Notes under the pieces: model-generated
The model's database searches: none
What the model saw: only the letters and a program-made list of their open reading frames with translations
Told to the model about the DNA's origin: nothing
NCBI GenBank assembly: GCA_030272585.1
Contig: BSYQ01000018.1
Location: 1 to 64,000, forward strand
Direction: 5' to 3'
Origin: Bryopsis sp. KO-2023
Taxonomy: Eukaryota > Chlorophyta > Ulvophyceae > Bryopsidales > Bryopsidaceae
DNA length: 64,000 nucleotides
Program-made: the position numbers and the translations under genes
Shown: positions 54,033 to 63,819 of the stretch, in pieces
Layout: the number at the start of each line of letters is the position of its first letter
Position numbering within the stretch: the stretch's first letter is position 1

Positions 54033-55490
54033 TCAGCTCCGCTTTTTCCATGCAAAAAATAACAAGTCGGACTCCGTCGCGACCTGCGCTTTGTCGATAT
54101 ACGACCAAACGGCCGTCGACGATGCAGACCACCCCCCCCAAAATTTAATGTCCCCTTCACTAATCCCTATCGCATACATTGCGGATGCGCCGCCCCGACG
54201 AAGAGAGTGATGGCCATACACACACCCTTTAGGCAGTCCACTTGCTTCTCCAAAACTCAAAATGACTCTGGAGAAGCACTTCGCCACAAATTTCGCATCC
54301 AATGTAACTGGATCTCCAGGCAACCGCCATAATGAAGCGAGAGGAGACGTCGCCATTTCTTGATCCTGTCCCCAGTTTTCTTTCCGCGCTTTCAAAAATT
54401 TTTCAAACGCCCCGAAAACCTCTGGGCACCCCGAACAAGGAAAAAGCCTCGACCGTCGCAACTCAAAAGCATTATGCGATTTGTAGCGCCTCTCAATAAA
54501 ATGTATCGTGCACTCACCCGCATCCAGTTCCAGATCCTGCAGGCGAATCGCGAACGCCGTATCCGCCCGAGCAAAGAAAAGGAAATCGAATACCATCAAT
54601 AAAAGATCTCTGACTTGAGGAAGGGTCAAGTCCTGCTCTCGCACCAGGGATAACCAAAAAAGAACCGCCTTGGAAGGTACTGGCGAATGCTGCACTGGAA
54701 TCCTTTCCGGTGATCGTTCCGCCAAATCCTTGCCCCATCCCGCGATAAACCTTTTGGTAACCTCGTCCGAAAGCTTCAAGGTCCCCAGCATAGTCCACGA
54801 ATGCATGGATTGGATCGCCGTGAGATACTGTCTCGCGGACCCAGGACTCACCCTCCCTTCCTCTTTCAAAAAGGTCAAGTACTCATAAATCTCCGGGGTT
54901 AATACAGGAAACGGGGGTTTCTCTTTGGTAGACTGCATAAAATGCCAAAATTTTCTAAACTTTGCAAAAATAGTGTCCCGTCCAGACGGCGCATTCGATG
55001 CGATAACCTTGCGAATCAAATCGGGCACCACATGAAGCCGTAAAGCCACAATCTCAGACGGCCATTGTATATCCACTTCTAGCAAACGCTCCCAATCATA
55101 CTGTTGCTGTCCAAACTCCTCGTCTAACACTGCGAGGACAATTTGACGAAGGGAATTACCTTGTCCTTCCAGAACCAAACCTTCTTTGGTTTGTTGATAA
55201 TCCACACCACCGAACGCCAAGGGGGGTACGGGGTCTGGTTGCACGTCCCCGGATGAGGTAAAAATGTCCCTGCTTGGTCCGGGAGCCAAATCCCTCCTTG
55301 GGCTAAGCTCATCACTTGGCGACACCACACTGCTCCTGGCCACCACGGCAGTACCAACAGGGCACGAACTCGCGGCAGATTGCTGAGGAAGTCGATAGTT
55401 TTCTCCAACAAGCCCCAGGGTGGGTGAACGAACGAAACGCCTCTGTCCCAATCCCTCTGGGAGAGAGCATCTATGCCTGAGCTCTCGCAT
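54033..55490 (-). CDS. Tyrosine recombinase of the Ngaro/PAT-like element
   Basis: 485 residues if started at the ATG at 55,490. The frame is open much further upstream, but that part overlaps the RT gene and is probably chance. The C-terminal 330 residues form a phage-integrase-type fold. The first catalytic Arg probably lies in FFARADTAFAIRL (about residue 308). Then come H428-x-x-R431 in YGHHSLRRGG and the nucleophile Tyr464 in AVWSYID. A core-binding helical part precedes it (FWHFMQSTKEKPP, SARQYLTAIQSMHSW). The enzyme would integrate the circular cDNA. The start of this frame overlaps the end of the RT ORF by about 370 bases, as is usual in this group. Confidence 0.88.
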   Translation of the reverse strand: MRELRHRCSLPEGLGQRRFVRSPTLGLVGENYRLPQQSAASSCPVGTAVVARSSVVSPSDELSPRRDLAPGPSRDIFTSSGDVQPDPVPPLAFGGVDYQQTKEGLVLEGQGNSLRQIVLAVLDEEFGQQQYDWERLLEVDIQWPSEIVALRLHVVPDLIRKVIASNAPSGRDTIFAKFRKFWHFMQSTKEKPPFPVLTPEIYEYLTFLKEEGRVSPGSARQYLTAIQSMHSWTMLGTLKLSDEVTKRFIAGWGKDLAERSPERIPVQHSPVPSKAVLFWLSLVREQDLTLPQVRDLLLMVFDFLFFARADTAFAIRLQDLELDAGECTIHFIERRYKSHNAFELRRSRLFPCSGCPEVFGAFEKFLKARKENWGQDQEMATSPLASLWRLPGDPVTLDAKFVAKCFSRVILSFGEASGLPKGCVYGHHSLRRGGASAMYAIGISEGDIKFWGGWSASSTAVWSYIDKAQVATESDLLFFAWKKRS

Positions 55491-57196
55491 TCCCAAGTTC
55501 GTGAATTGTATTCCTCCACTTGCCGGTCTCTGAGCGTGGCGAACCGGTCTATCCGAACCGGGCCAAAGTGAACCTCCAACTGACGAAAAAGAGCCGGGTT
55601 GAGTCTCCAGCCATGAGACTGGAGGCGGCTCAATGCATCTGCCTGAAAATTGTCCTGGGAGGCCACCCAACGCGGGCACATGCGCGCCCCCGTCCGCGTC
55701 AAAAACTCGACGATCTGCTGTAATACTGGAACCAGAGTTGGCTCGTACACACGTAGTTTCTTGAGCGCCCAATAGGTTACCCTGGAATCCGTAACCACGG
55801 ATACCAGACATTTGCCGAGGGAGGGTTCCCAATGCTCCAAGGCGCGCGATACTGCCGTCAGCTCCTTCCAATTGATCGAGTGTTGCTGGTGTTCGGCCTG
55901 AAAAAAGCCGTGACACACTGCCCCCTGTGCTCGTCGCTCCCGCTCGTCGGTCTCTACCAAGCCCTTCAACAATGAGGCCCCCCAGCCGGTGAGGGAGGCG
56001 TCGGTTTCCAGCGTCCAATGGACCTTCCCGGGTTTCCACCGAGTTCCATTCCAGGCCGCGGGAACGTTTCGCCACCATTTCAACTCCCTCCTCGCGGCTG
56101 CAGATATGGGGACCCATGATTTCCAGGTTTTCTTCTGGCCAATCTGAGCGTATAAGTGACTCAGATAGAACCTGGCGGCGCTTAAAGCAGGGCTGGTGCT
56201 CTGACAAAGGCCACAGAACGATGCCACCAGTCGGACTGGGAGCTTCCAACGATGTCGGCGCCCCCGATCGAGCAACAACCGTGCCAACCCCTGGATCCGA
56301 CACAACCTTGTAACCGGTACTCGTAGCAAACATTGATTGGTATCTATTTCTAATCCCAAATGAATCCTCCTCCTGGAGGGCGAAAAATCGCTCTTGACAG
56401 GGTGGACTAGTAGGCCTAAAGCCTGGAAAAATTTCTGAATCCACCTGCCCCATCGAGCCAAAACCTTTTTCCCCCTGTATAATGCTAGAAAATCGTCTAA
56501 ATACACTAAAAGTGTAACGGGAATATCGGCTTTCCAAATTTTCTTCAAAATACCCCCTGGCGGGCAAGCCACTTGCCGCGGAAAACGCAAAAAGGACGAC
56601 ACATCCTTCATTACCTTTGTCCAGACAAAAGGCGAAATACACAATCCAAAAGGTAATGCACAGCATTCGAATAGACGACCATTTACCATAATCGTCAGAT
56701 ATTTCCTCAGCTTGGGGTGGATGGGCACATGGAAGTACGCATGCTTCAAGTCCCATTGGATCATGTGGGCGGCCTCTGGAAAATGCCCAACCGCCGACTG
56801 CAGAGTCTCGAACCGGACCTTTGGAACCTGAATCCACTGGTTGATCGGTCGTAAATCCATGATGAGCCTGTAGTCGGGAGAATCGCGTTTCTTGATCAAG
56901 AAAGCCTTGGATACCCAGCGATTCGAACGGGCCGGACGCAACACCCCGAGATCCAAATACTCTTGCAGAATCTTGTCCCATGCTTGACCAGTTGCCCCCT
57001 CCATCACTGAATTCCCCTCGTGGAAGGGGGGTGGTGGTCCTGAGATCCAATTCCAATCCACCCCCTGATGCAACCATTTCATTGTGCGCCGGGAAGCTCC
57101 CATACGTCTCCAAATCGTCAACCGCTTCCTCGGCTGATTGAAGAGAAAAGTCGTCTGATCGCGAACTGGCCATCCCGATGGCGGCCTATACCCCAT
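55124..57196 (-). CDS. Reverse transcriptase / RNase H of the Ngaro/PAT-like element
   Basis: 690 residues. RT spans about 75-300 (SNRWVSKAFLIKKRD, YRLIMDLRPIN, LPFGLCISPF) with catalytic YLDD at 232-235. RNase H follows at about 365-500 (LETDASLTGWG, WKELTAV, SQDNFQADALSR). Behind it lies the DRFAT...YNSR segment seen in DIRS/Ngaro-type elements. The ATG follows the gag stop directly (TGA ATG), which suggests re-initiation or coupled translation. Confidence 0.92.
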   Translation of the reverse strand: MGYRPPSGWPVRDQTTFLFNQPRKRLTIWRRMGASRRTMKWLHQGVDWNWISGPPPPFHEGNSVMEGATGQAWDKILQEYLDLGVLRPARSNRWVSKAFLIKKRDSPDYRLIMDLRPINQWIQVPKVRFETLQSAVGHFPEAAHMIQWDLKHAYFHVPIHPKLRKYLTIMVNGRLFECCALPFGLCISPFVWTKVMKDVSSFLRFPRQVACPPGGILKKIWKADIPVTLLVYLDDFLALYRGKKVLARWGRWIQKFFQALGLLVHPVKSDFSPSRRRIHLGLEIDTNQCLLRVPVTRLCRIQGLARLLLDRGRRHRWKLPVRLVASFCGLCQSTSPALSAARFYLSHLYAQIGQKKTWKSWVPISAAARRELKWWRNVPAAWNGTRWKPGKVHWTLETDASLTGWGASLLKGLVETDERERRAQGAVCHGFFQAEHQQHSINWKELTAVSRALEHWEPSLGKCLVSVVTDSRVTYWALKKLRVYEPTLVPVLQQIVEFLTRTGARMCPRWVASQDNFQADALSRLQSHGWRLNPALFRQLEVHFGPVRIDRFATLRDRQVEEYNSRTWECESSGIDALSQRDWDRGVSFVHPPWGLLEKTIDFLSNLPRVRALLVLPWWPGAVWCRQVMSLAQGGIWLPDQAGTFLPHPGTCNQTPYPPWRSVVWIINKPKKVWFWKDKVIPFVKLSSQC

Positions 57197-57892
57197 TCAC
57201 TTCTTTTGGTGATTCTGATTCTGCGGCGGCTGCTGCTGCTGAGCCCCAGAATTCTCGCCCTGTCCTTGCTGCGCTCCTTTACGAGAACGACCTTTTTTCT
57301 GATCCCCCCGAGAGGGCGTAGTAGCGTGCTTAACCTGCGCCCGCTGCAACTGCTCTCGAAACGAGCCAAAATATTCGTGGGCCACTGGGGCAGAATATCC
57401 ACGGAACTGAGCTCCCTGTAATCGAATCTGGTTCTGCAGACCTGCTGCTGCACCCGGAACGTCTGGATCTTGAGAACCCCGAGTCTGTAACACCTGCCAC
57501 TGGGCAACAGCTAAATCCAAAGTGCGCACTTGCGCTGACACAATCGGATGGATATGTTCACGCAAAGCCTCTGGTACTCCAGGATGCGCCAAGAACCCAA
57601 CCAAATTAGCTGTGGTCACAAACAGCGAATACAATACCGGAGCTGTATTCGCAATCTCCTGCCAGAAGCCTGAACGCTTGCCCAAAGTCGATTGTAGTTC
57701 CAGACCGTCCGATGTTCGTCCAAAATCAAACCAAAGCCCCAAAGTCACTCCTGTCGAAGGAGCCTCGACCGGGTTATTCGCCGCGGGCAAAAGGGTAGTA
57801 TCCGACAATTGTCGATACAGGGCCAAATCTTGTGGGATAGAAACTCCGTAATTTCGAGCTGCTGTGGTATACAACGGTAAAAGACGATCCAT
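57197..57892 (-). CDS. Gag-like ORF1 of the Ngaro/PAT-like element
   Basis: 231 residues, first ORF of the element. The N-terminal 170 residues are globular-looking and the last 50 are very rich in Lys, Arg, Gln and Asn (GDQKKGRSRKG, then Gln runs), suiting nucleic-acid binding. There is no zinc knuckle. It is named Gag-like by position only. Confidence 0.75.
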   Translation of the reverse strand: MDRLLPLYTTAARNYGVSIPQDLALYRQLSDTTLLPAANNPVEAPSTGVTLGLWFDFGRTSDGLELQSTLGKRSGFWQEIANTAPVLYSLFVTTANLVGFLAHPGVPEALREHIHPIVSAQVRTLDLAVAQWQVLQTRGSQDPDVPGAAAGLQNQIRLQGAQFRGYSAPVAHEYFGSFREQLQRAQVKHATTPSRGDQKKGRSRKGAQQGQGENSGAQQQQPPQNQNHQKK

Positions 57893-58001
57893 CCAGATGG
57901 ATCAAAATGAAAACAACACAACCCTCTGGGTTGGGACGCCGCGAGCGGCAGAAAAAACTATCAGTTCGAAGAACCAACACTTTCTTTGGAGATCCAAAGA
58001 A

Positions 58002-58182
58002 AGAAAAACCTCGATTGTAATATGAAAACCGCCCTCTTTTAAGCGAACTACTCCCTCAATCATTCTAAGATCCAGTCCGACTGGATCCCCAACTGGCGTC
58101 ACCTGTCCCTTCCAGGGATAGCTTTTCGTCCCACCCTGAGTCATTGCGTTCTTTAACCTATCGTACTAACCGTACTAGCCAT
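58002..58182 (-). repeat. 181-bp split repeat, outer copy (5' end of the element)
   Basis: Same sequence as 53,683-53,863. It is followed by host sequence AAAATTTTG. Confidence 0.9.
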
Positions 58183-58203
58183 AAAATTTTGAAACATGAA
58201 AAA

Positions 58204-58257
58204 CAAGGCACTGGGGATTTGAACCCCACATGTGACTGTCCCATTGACAAATGCCTT
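58204..58257 (-). other. Truncated tRNA-like sequence with terminator
   Basis: On the minus strand the acceptor AAGGCAT pairs with GTGCCTT. A short D-like stem GTC/GAC and a full T arm TGGGG-TTCAAAT-CCCCA are present, but there is no anticodon arm. TTTTT follows at once, as at polymerase III genes. It is 54 nt long, so not a standard tRNA; it may be a SINE end or tRNA relic. Confidence 0.4.
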
Positions 58258-58730
58258 TTTCTTTTTTTGAGAAAGAAAACTCACAAGACAAATCTTGTGA
58301 GCAAAGAAAACTCATCACCCCCCCCTGATAATAACAAAAAAAAGGAAAGAAAAAACCCTCCCACAACCCTCTCACTCCCCAAGCTAAATATATTTAGTAA
58401 CTTTTTTTGGTCGGCTGCGTTTCTTTTTTTTTTTTTTGTCTTTTCTTTTTTTTTTGCAGCGTTTTTTTTTCAGACACAAAGTGCATCTTTTTGTCTTTTT
58501 TTTTGTCTTTTTTTTTCTGTCCCTGTACAGACCAAACATGTTTGGTTGAGGAACTTTTTGCTGACTCAAAATCCTAATACTGAGTTTTATAAACTCCACA
58601 AAACACAAGGTGATAATATCATTCCCCCTCCCTCCCTCCCTCCCTCCCTCCCTCCCTCCCTCCCTCCCTCCCTTTTTTTTCTTTTTTTTCCTTTTTTTTA
58701 ACCCCCTTCCCATCCTCGTTATCGACGTTT
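58258..58730. other. Low-complexity intergenic DNA with T-runs and a CCCT microsatellite
   Basis: C-runs near 58,317 are followed by many T8-T13 runs. About twelve CCCT units lie at 58,626-58,673, and no gene is seen. It is the 3' flank of the minus-strand gene that ends at 58,731. Confidence 0.75.
58626..58673. repeat. (CCCT)n microsatellite
   Basis: An uninterrupted run of CCCT/CCTC units. The opposite strand is (GGGA)n and G-quadruplex prone. Confidence 0.95.
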
Positions 58731-59764
58731 TTACTCCTCGCATTCCCATCCATATTCCTCCTCCAGTAAGTCAGTCCCTGTAGAAAATATCCAGCTCCCC
58801 ACCCGCTCCTGCACCTTCTCTGTCAACTGGGCGCTTGAAAGGTCAATGCTGTTTTCTCTCCCTGTTCATCAGACAAAAGAATGTGCGTCACAAGAATATT
58901 CATATATCAATATGGTTCTGCCCACTGATTGTTGTTATCGGGGCAACTGAGGATAAACGTCCTGGCGCTGTTTGATGAACAAAATCAGACGCAAATCACC
59001 TCCACAATAATCCTCAGAATCCCTCTCCAACATTCGTTTTCAAAGTTTGATTCAAACAAACAAAATAGCAACAAAAAACCTTGATTCCATTGGCAAGGGA
59101 AATGTAGACATGTTGCAAGGATACTATCAAGCAAGAAAGCAAGGTTATCAAAGCAACTCACCGTATATCCCCATCAGAGCATCGTTCATCATTATGAAGA
59201 TTTTGAAGGTCATCGCTTTTTGATGGTCCGTGTTCGCCTCCACTGCCAAAATCCTGTGTGCTGGGATAGGTCCATCGCCAAAACTCATCCGATACAGATC
59301 CAAAGCAGAGAGTGAAGCAAAAGTGAAACCCTCCATCCACTTGGCAATCCATCGGTAGAGTGCGTAGTTCCCAAATGGCTCCACATCTGCATGTCCGCCC
59401 TGAATTGCCAGGTGGTGGGATTACACAGTGTTAAAGAGGGCACACAACAACTGTTTCAACAGGACAAGGCTTATCACCCAAAAAGGATCCTTTGCCATTT
59501 TCTGGCGTGATGATTCATCTCAGATGAGGAAGTAAAATCAAGGCCTTTCAAGACAGCACCCATCTTGCATCTTGTGTCGTCACTGGCAATCATTACCTCT
59601 TCTGTGGTTTCCTGGTTGTTTTTTTCTTCCGCCGCGATGATTGCAGCCGAATCACCTCCGACGTCTATGACGTCCGACGACGGCCGCCTCGACCGTCTTC
59701 GATGGAACGCCTGGCCCAATGTGCAAAGTGCTGCCACACAGCTCAGAAGGAGTCGAATTCCCAT
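58731..59764 (-). CDS. Secreted protein of 178 residues, three exons, family unknown
   Basis: Exons are 59,764-59,597, 59,399-59,162 and 58,861-58,731. Donors GTAATG and GTGAGT and acceptors TTCAG and ACAG keep the frame through 537 nt to stop TAA. The N-terminus MGIRLLLSCVAALCTLGQAF is a good signal peptide. A basic patch (HRRRSRRPSS) and an acidic linker follow. Then comes a well-composed domain encoded by exon 2 (GNYALYRWIAKWMEGF, FASLSALDLYRMSFGDGP, AMTFKIFIMMNDALMG), and a tail ends EEEYGWECEE. I do not recognise the domain. The donor of exon 1 is the least certain point, since the frame stays open past it to 59,474. Confidence 0.65.
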
Positions 59765-60640
59765 TGTTTGCAGGTAAGAATCTCTCGTCAAGATCGAAAA
59801 GTGTTTGACTGGCGCGCGCAAGTTTGCCTGAACGAGAGGAAGAAGACGTCGTCAGAATCGTTTTTGTTTGGGGGCATGATCACGTGGGTGCGAAATGTGG
59901 AGAGACAGAAACACTTTTCCAGACCGAAAAAAAACCGGCTGGGTTTAAACCCAACAGGCAACAGAGTTTTTCTTCTACACAGGTACAAAAACGAAGCGTG
60001 TAAAAGGGTGAAGCTGGTGCCTCTCCCCTGACTCGAAATTCTGCTGTTCTTATCTGTATTGTGTCTGTTGGATTCGACCACTTCCCCGCAAGCACACCAT
60101 CCACCCCCTCCCTGAAACGATTGTATGGAAGGCCAAGAAATATACATAGATATCTTTGTGTGCCAGTTTCATCAATGGTGTACCGAAATAAGGCAGAAAG
60201 TCACTGGCCATCCAACTTGTAGCCGCACTGGCTATAGTTTTCGAATGCGTGAGAAAGCTGTGTTGGACTCAGATTTTATAGAATTTCAGTGCTAGTGTGA
60301 ACGTGTTTTCCGCACGACTGCATTGCTTTTTTGCGCCACGGGGTGTCCCCCCAAACAAGTTGTTTCGACAAAAGAAAGAAAGTGAATCCGCTTAATTATG
60401 ACTCTCCACGCACGCCTTTTGTTGGGGTTGCCACGAATGCAGGGCTTCTTAATCCTTCAACTGTGATTTTCGCCCATTTTCAAATTTCCTCTCACTTGAA
60501 AGGGTTTACTGAATGTGGCTGTATCAAGAAAGTAGAAAGGAAACGAAAATTAAAAAGTAGGGTGCAAAACTTGCTGAATAACTCAGTAATATGTGCACGC
60601 GTGAAAAAAAAATTCACTATAGGAAGACCCGCTCTGTGCG
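59765..60640. other. Intergenic stretch without recognised features
   Basis: About 880 bases upstream of the 178-residue gene, presumed to hold its promoter. Short frames only. Confidence 0.5.
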
Positions 60641-60708
60641 GCGTTATCCGAATCCCGGTGGAGGGTCGTCCAGTGTGAAAGTCGCGAAAAAGAACTTGAA
60701 ACTCCACA

Positions 60709-60749
60709 GGAACGGTTGGTTATACCTGGGTTCGACTCCCAGGCGTTCC
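60709..60749 (+). other. tRNA-like minihelix (acceptor stem plus T arm)
   Basis: GGAACG pairs with CGTTCC, enclosing a perfect T arm CTGGG-TTCGACT-CCCAG. Only ten bases separate acceptor and T arm, so D and anticodon arms are missing. It could be a tRNA relic or a B-box fragment of a SINE. Confidence 0.35.
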
Positions 60750-60822
60750 CTTTCCCATCTGGGGCCGAGAAAGTATGGTCGCCGACAAAGTCGTCGTCGA
60801 CCCTTGCCTGGTTGGAAAAGCA

Positions 60823-60912
60823 GAGCCGCACAGGGAGCTGCGCGGGGGCGTCATGCCGCACAGGGAGCTGCGCGGGGGCGTCATGTCGCACAGCGCCCTG
60901 TGCGATGTCACC
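60823..60912 (+). repeat. 30-bp repeat of GCACAGGGAGCTGCGCGG type
   Basis: Two complete copies (GCACAGGGAGCTGCGCGG plus GGCGTCATG) and one partial copy lie in tandem. They carry the GCACAG motif that recurs to the end of the window. Confidence 0.8.
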
Positions 60913-61039
60913 ATAGGGGAAATTCATTTAAAACAACGCACACACACAAGTGCCCCAGTCCCCGAATCCCAAATAGCCCAATTGTTTATCAAAACCAGGT
61001 CCCAGTGAACCCATAAAATCGACAGAAAACACCCATAAT

Positions 61040-61690
61040 CCCGCGTACCCCGCACAGAAATGCAACCACCCCGCACAGTCTCCCACCACCTCGCGTACCC
61101 CGCACAGAAAAACAGACCCACGCACAGGCATTCACCACCTCGCGCACCACAGAAAACGAACTACACGCGCAGGCACCCACCACCTCGCGCCCCCCGCACA
61201 GAAACCAAAAAAAAACCGCGCACAGGCATTCACCACCTCGCGCACCCCGCACAAAAAACGAACTACACGCGCAGGCACCCACCACCTCGCGCACCCCGCA
61301 CAGAAAACAAAAAAAAAACCGCGCACAGGCATTCACCACCTCGCGCACCCCGCACAAAAAACGAACTACACGCGCAGGCACCCACCACCTCGCGCACCCC
61401 GCACAGAAAACAAAAAAAAAACCGCGCACAGGCATTCACCACCTCGCGCACCCCGCACAAAAAACGAACTACACGCGCAGGCACCCACCACCTCGCGCAC
61501 CCCGCACAGAAAACAAAAAAAAAACCGCGCACAGGCATTCACCACCTCGCGCACCCCGCACAAAAAACGAACTACACGCGCAGGCACCCACCACCTCGCG
61601 CACCCCGCACAGAAACAAAACAAAACCCACACACAGGCATTCACCACCTTGCGTACCCCGCACAGAAAAACAAAACACGCGCACAGAAAC
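61040..61690 (+). repeat. Minisatellite of about 103 bp with CACCTCGCGCACCCCGCACA core
   Basis: Four to five long units each contain two half-units. Each half-unit has a CACCACCTCGCGCACC phrase followed by CCGCACA and an A-rich spacer, starting with GCATTCAC or CGCAGGCAC alternately. Edges are degenerate. Long frames through it on both strands reflect the repeat, not a gene. Confidence 0.9.
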
Positions 61691-61730
61691 TCGTGAACAG
61701 CGCACCGACACTGAAACCCTCCGCACACAG

Positions 61731-62006
61731 CTATTTCTTGTTACGAGAGGAACGACGTTTTGGGGACGGCGAGCGTTCGCCCTCGGCCGACTTCTTCTTT
61801 TTCGTCCGCGTTTGTTTCCCTCCTTTGTAGATCTCCGACCTCCCCCTCTTCGTCTTTGTGGTGTCTTCATCCACTGTCTCGGTGAGGTTTGGGTCGTAGT
61901 CAGGCTGTGCGGCGTCGGTGGGTGGAGGTGCGGTGTCGTGAGAGCCCTGTGCGGGGTCCGGCTGTCCCTCCAGGGCGGCGGTCGACAGAACCCGCCCGAC
62001 CCCCAA
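61731..62006 (-). CDS. Lys/Arg-rich open segment, possible last exon
   Basis: About 90 codons with no ATG at the start, ending in stop at 61,731. The C-terminal half is basic and nuclear-signal-like (KTKRGRSEIYKGGKQ, TRTKKKKSAEG, SPSPKRRSSRNKK). The upstream half is Pro/Ala/Asp-rich. It could be the final exon of a minus-strand gene or chance in GC-rich DNA. No family was recognised. Confidence 0.3.
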   Translation of the reverse strand: MGVGRVLSTAALEGQPDPAQGSHDTAPPPTDAAQPDYDPNLTETVDEDTTKTKRGRSEIYKGGKQTRTKKKKSAEGERSPSPKRRSSRNKK

Positions 62007-62009
62007 CAG

Positions 62010-62737
62010 CAGTCATCGCAACTACTCGCAATTACGGGAGCGCAACAGACAGAAATTTAGTGGTTTTTCGAGCAAGAGCCGCCGTCTAAGGACCTGGTCG
62101 CAAACCTTGCCCCGTCACGTCGCCAATATAGCTGGAGGAAACCCAAACAATCCAAAGCCAGTGCTGTCAGCATTAGGGCCCTCGCGATCACTTTCGCGAC
62201 CGCTCGAGAAAGGTCCAGCCGTCGAGAGACCCGGGCCGTTGACAGGGTGGCATGGAAAAGCGGAGATCCAGAAACAATGTTGTATTTTCGAGACCTCGAA
62301 ACCCGTTTCTGCAGGGAAGCAACGAAGCACGAAGCTGTCCGAACAAACGGGGGGCGTACGCGATGGGGGTTTGGTGAAGAAACCGACGGGCTGGGGGCAA
62401 GACCGAGGAAGGTGCACCTCGTGGTGCAGTTCATTGAGATGTACGAGGCTGAAAACAGTGTTAAGGAGCGTGAAAGCAGGTTGAGAATAGTTAAAGTATT
62501 GAGTTGTGTCCAGGAAACCCCCAGAAAATGAAAAGAAATTGTGGAAATGGATGGTGGGTTGTAACTTGATTTTTGTGGAGGTGTTTTGTGGCTGATACAG
62601 GTGGTTTACTCTTTTTTGAAAGCCAGGCAAGCTCATGGGTCCAGTTGTGTTTTGTGAAGTTAGGGTCAGGATGTTTTGTTGGGGATATGTGTGTGTCATT
62701 TTTGCTCCTGATTGCATGGAGATCCTTGTCTGTGCAG
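62010..62737 (+). other. Region upstream of the plus-strand exons, possible further exons
   Basis: Open plus-strand pieces with plausible splice sites are present, for example TTTCTGCAG near 62,315 and AGCAG-GTTGAG near 62,478. The frames and phases do not resolve to one model by eye, so no exon is called here. Confidence 0.35.
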
Positions 62738-63129
62738 GTGCTGAAACGGTCCAAGAGGCACTGAAGGAAATGAAGACATGCAGAACTGAGGTCGACTCTT
62801 TGGGATCTCAGCTTGCTGCCATGGAGTCAGGAAATGCCAATGAGGTATGCATGGGATCATAATTTGCTGCAAGGTTTTTATTCAGATATGCTGCAAGATC
62901 ATTCCCAACCCACCCCTCAGATGAACCACAACAATAGGACATCGAACATTCAATTTGATGCATATGTGTTCACGCTATTGAATGTATTGTGTTTCCACAG
63001 GCAATACCACCAGAAGACATACGTATGGTTATGGAAGGTTTGCCTGGTTCTCCTGAGTACGTTGGGGAGTTGAGAGACAAAAAGAGAGAGAGAGAAGGAG
63101 GTTCCATGAAGGATGCCATCAAGACATGA
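62738..63129 (+). CDS. C-terminal two exons of a plus-strand gene, coiled-coil tail
   Basis: Exon 62,738-62,844 lies between TGTGCAG and GTATGC. Exon 63,001-63,129 lies between TTTCCACAG and stop TGA. Together they encode about 77 residues in frame. The first exon is amphipathic and heptad-like (AETVQEALKEMKTCRTEV, LGSQLAAMESGN). The second reads IPPEDIRMVMEGLPG, then a charged end (DKKREREGG). The incoming phase is 1, so more exons must lie upstream. The family is not recognised. Confidence 0.6.
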
Positions 63130-63375
63130 TTCCAAACACAAAGGACCATGTTACCATCCCACAGAAACTATTCTAGACTTTGGGAGATTCTACAACAGTT
63201 TGTGTATGTTTTTAGAAGCTCCAAGGACAATGGAAATTAGAGGGGCTCATTGGGTTTTTATTCAACAAACTTGACACAACCTAGTGGACATAAATTGTAG
63301 TTATGAATGCTGATGTAAAACAAATGATTTCACACAAAAACCATCCCTGTACACGGTAGCATCACCCCCTTATGT
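63130..63375. other. 3' flank of the plus-strand gene
   Basis: AT-rich sequence without coding signal, ending where the 52-bp repeats begin. Confidence 0.5.
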
Positions 63376-63700
63376 GCAGCCTTCATTCACCCCCGCACGG
63401 GCCTGTACCCGTTTTGGCCCATTCTGTGCGGCCTTCATCCACCCCCGCACGGGCCTGTACCCGTTTTGGCCCATTCTGTGCGGCCTTCATCCACCCCCGC
63501 ACGGGCCTGTACCCGTTTTGGCCCATTCTGTGCGGCCTTCATTCACCCCCGCACGGGCCTGTACCCGTTTTGGCCCATTCTGTGCGGCCTTCATCCACCC
63601 CCGCACGGGCCTGTACCCGTTTTGGCCCATTCTGTGCGGCCTTCATTCACCCCCGCACGGGCCTGCACCCGTTTTGGCCCATTCTGTGCGGCGTTATCCA
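63376..63700 (+). repeat. 52-bp minisatellite, about six units
   Basis: Each unit reads GCGGCCTTCATCCACCCCCG, then CACGGGCCTGTACCCG, TTTTGGCCCATTCTGT. Units differ mainly by T or C after CTTCAT. 52 is not a multiple of three, so the frames seen through it are incidental. Confidence 0.93.
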
Positions 63701-63819
63701 ACATCCCCGCGCAGACCCCTGTTCACCACGCACAAACTGAAAAAAGACACGTACCTGTTTTGGCCCGTTTTGTGCGGCACTTTTTCATCCCCGCACAGCC
63801 GCTGACGACTTTGCCACAT

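Larger units (their letters stand above)
53359..58182 (-). mobile_element. Tyrosine-recombinase retrotransposon (Ngaro/PAT-like) with split direct repeats
   Basis: This is a 4,824-bp element transcribed on the minus strand. A 181-bp repeat (58,002-58,182) is followed by three ORFs: gag-like, reverse transcriptase/RNase H, and tyrosine recombinase. An 84-bp repeat (53,862-53,945) comes next, fused to a second 181-bp copy (53,683-53,863). After about 240 bp comes a second 84-bp copy (53,359-53,442). This A1-ORFs-B1A2-B2 order is the split-direct-repeat plan of Ngaro and PAT elements, which integrate from a circle by a tyrosine recombinase and make no target duplication. The fused B1-A2 junction equals what joining the two outer ends would give. 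No DDE integrase, LTR or protease is present. All three frames are open, so the copy may be intact. Confidence 0.9.

Noticed and set aside
55491..57173. N-terminal 560 codons of the long frame ending in the tyrosine recombinase
   Set aside because: They lie wholly opposite another frame that encodes a clear RT/RNase H. Composition is Gly/Ser/Arg-rich without domains.
61060..61830. 256-codon plus-strand ORF through the 103-bp minisatellite
   Set aside because: It is a translation of the repeat with changing frames and has no conserved protein repeat; the opposite strand is equally open.
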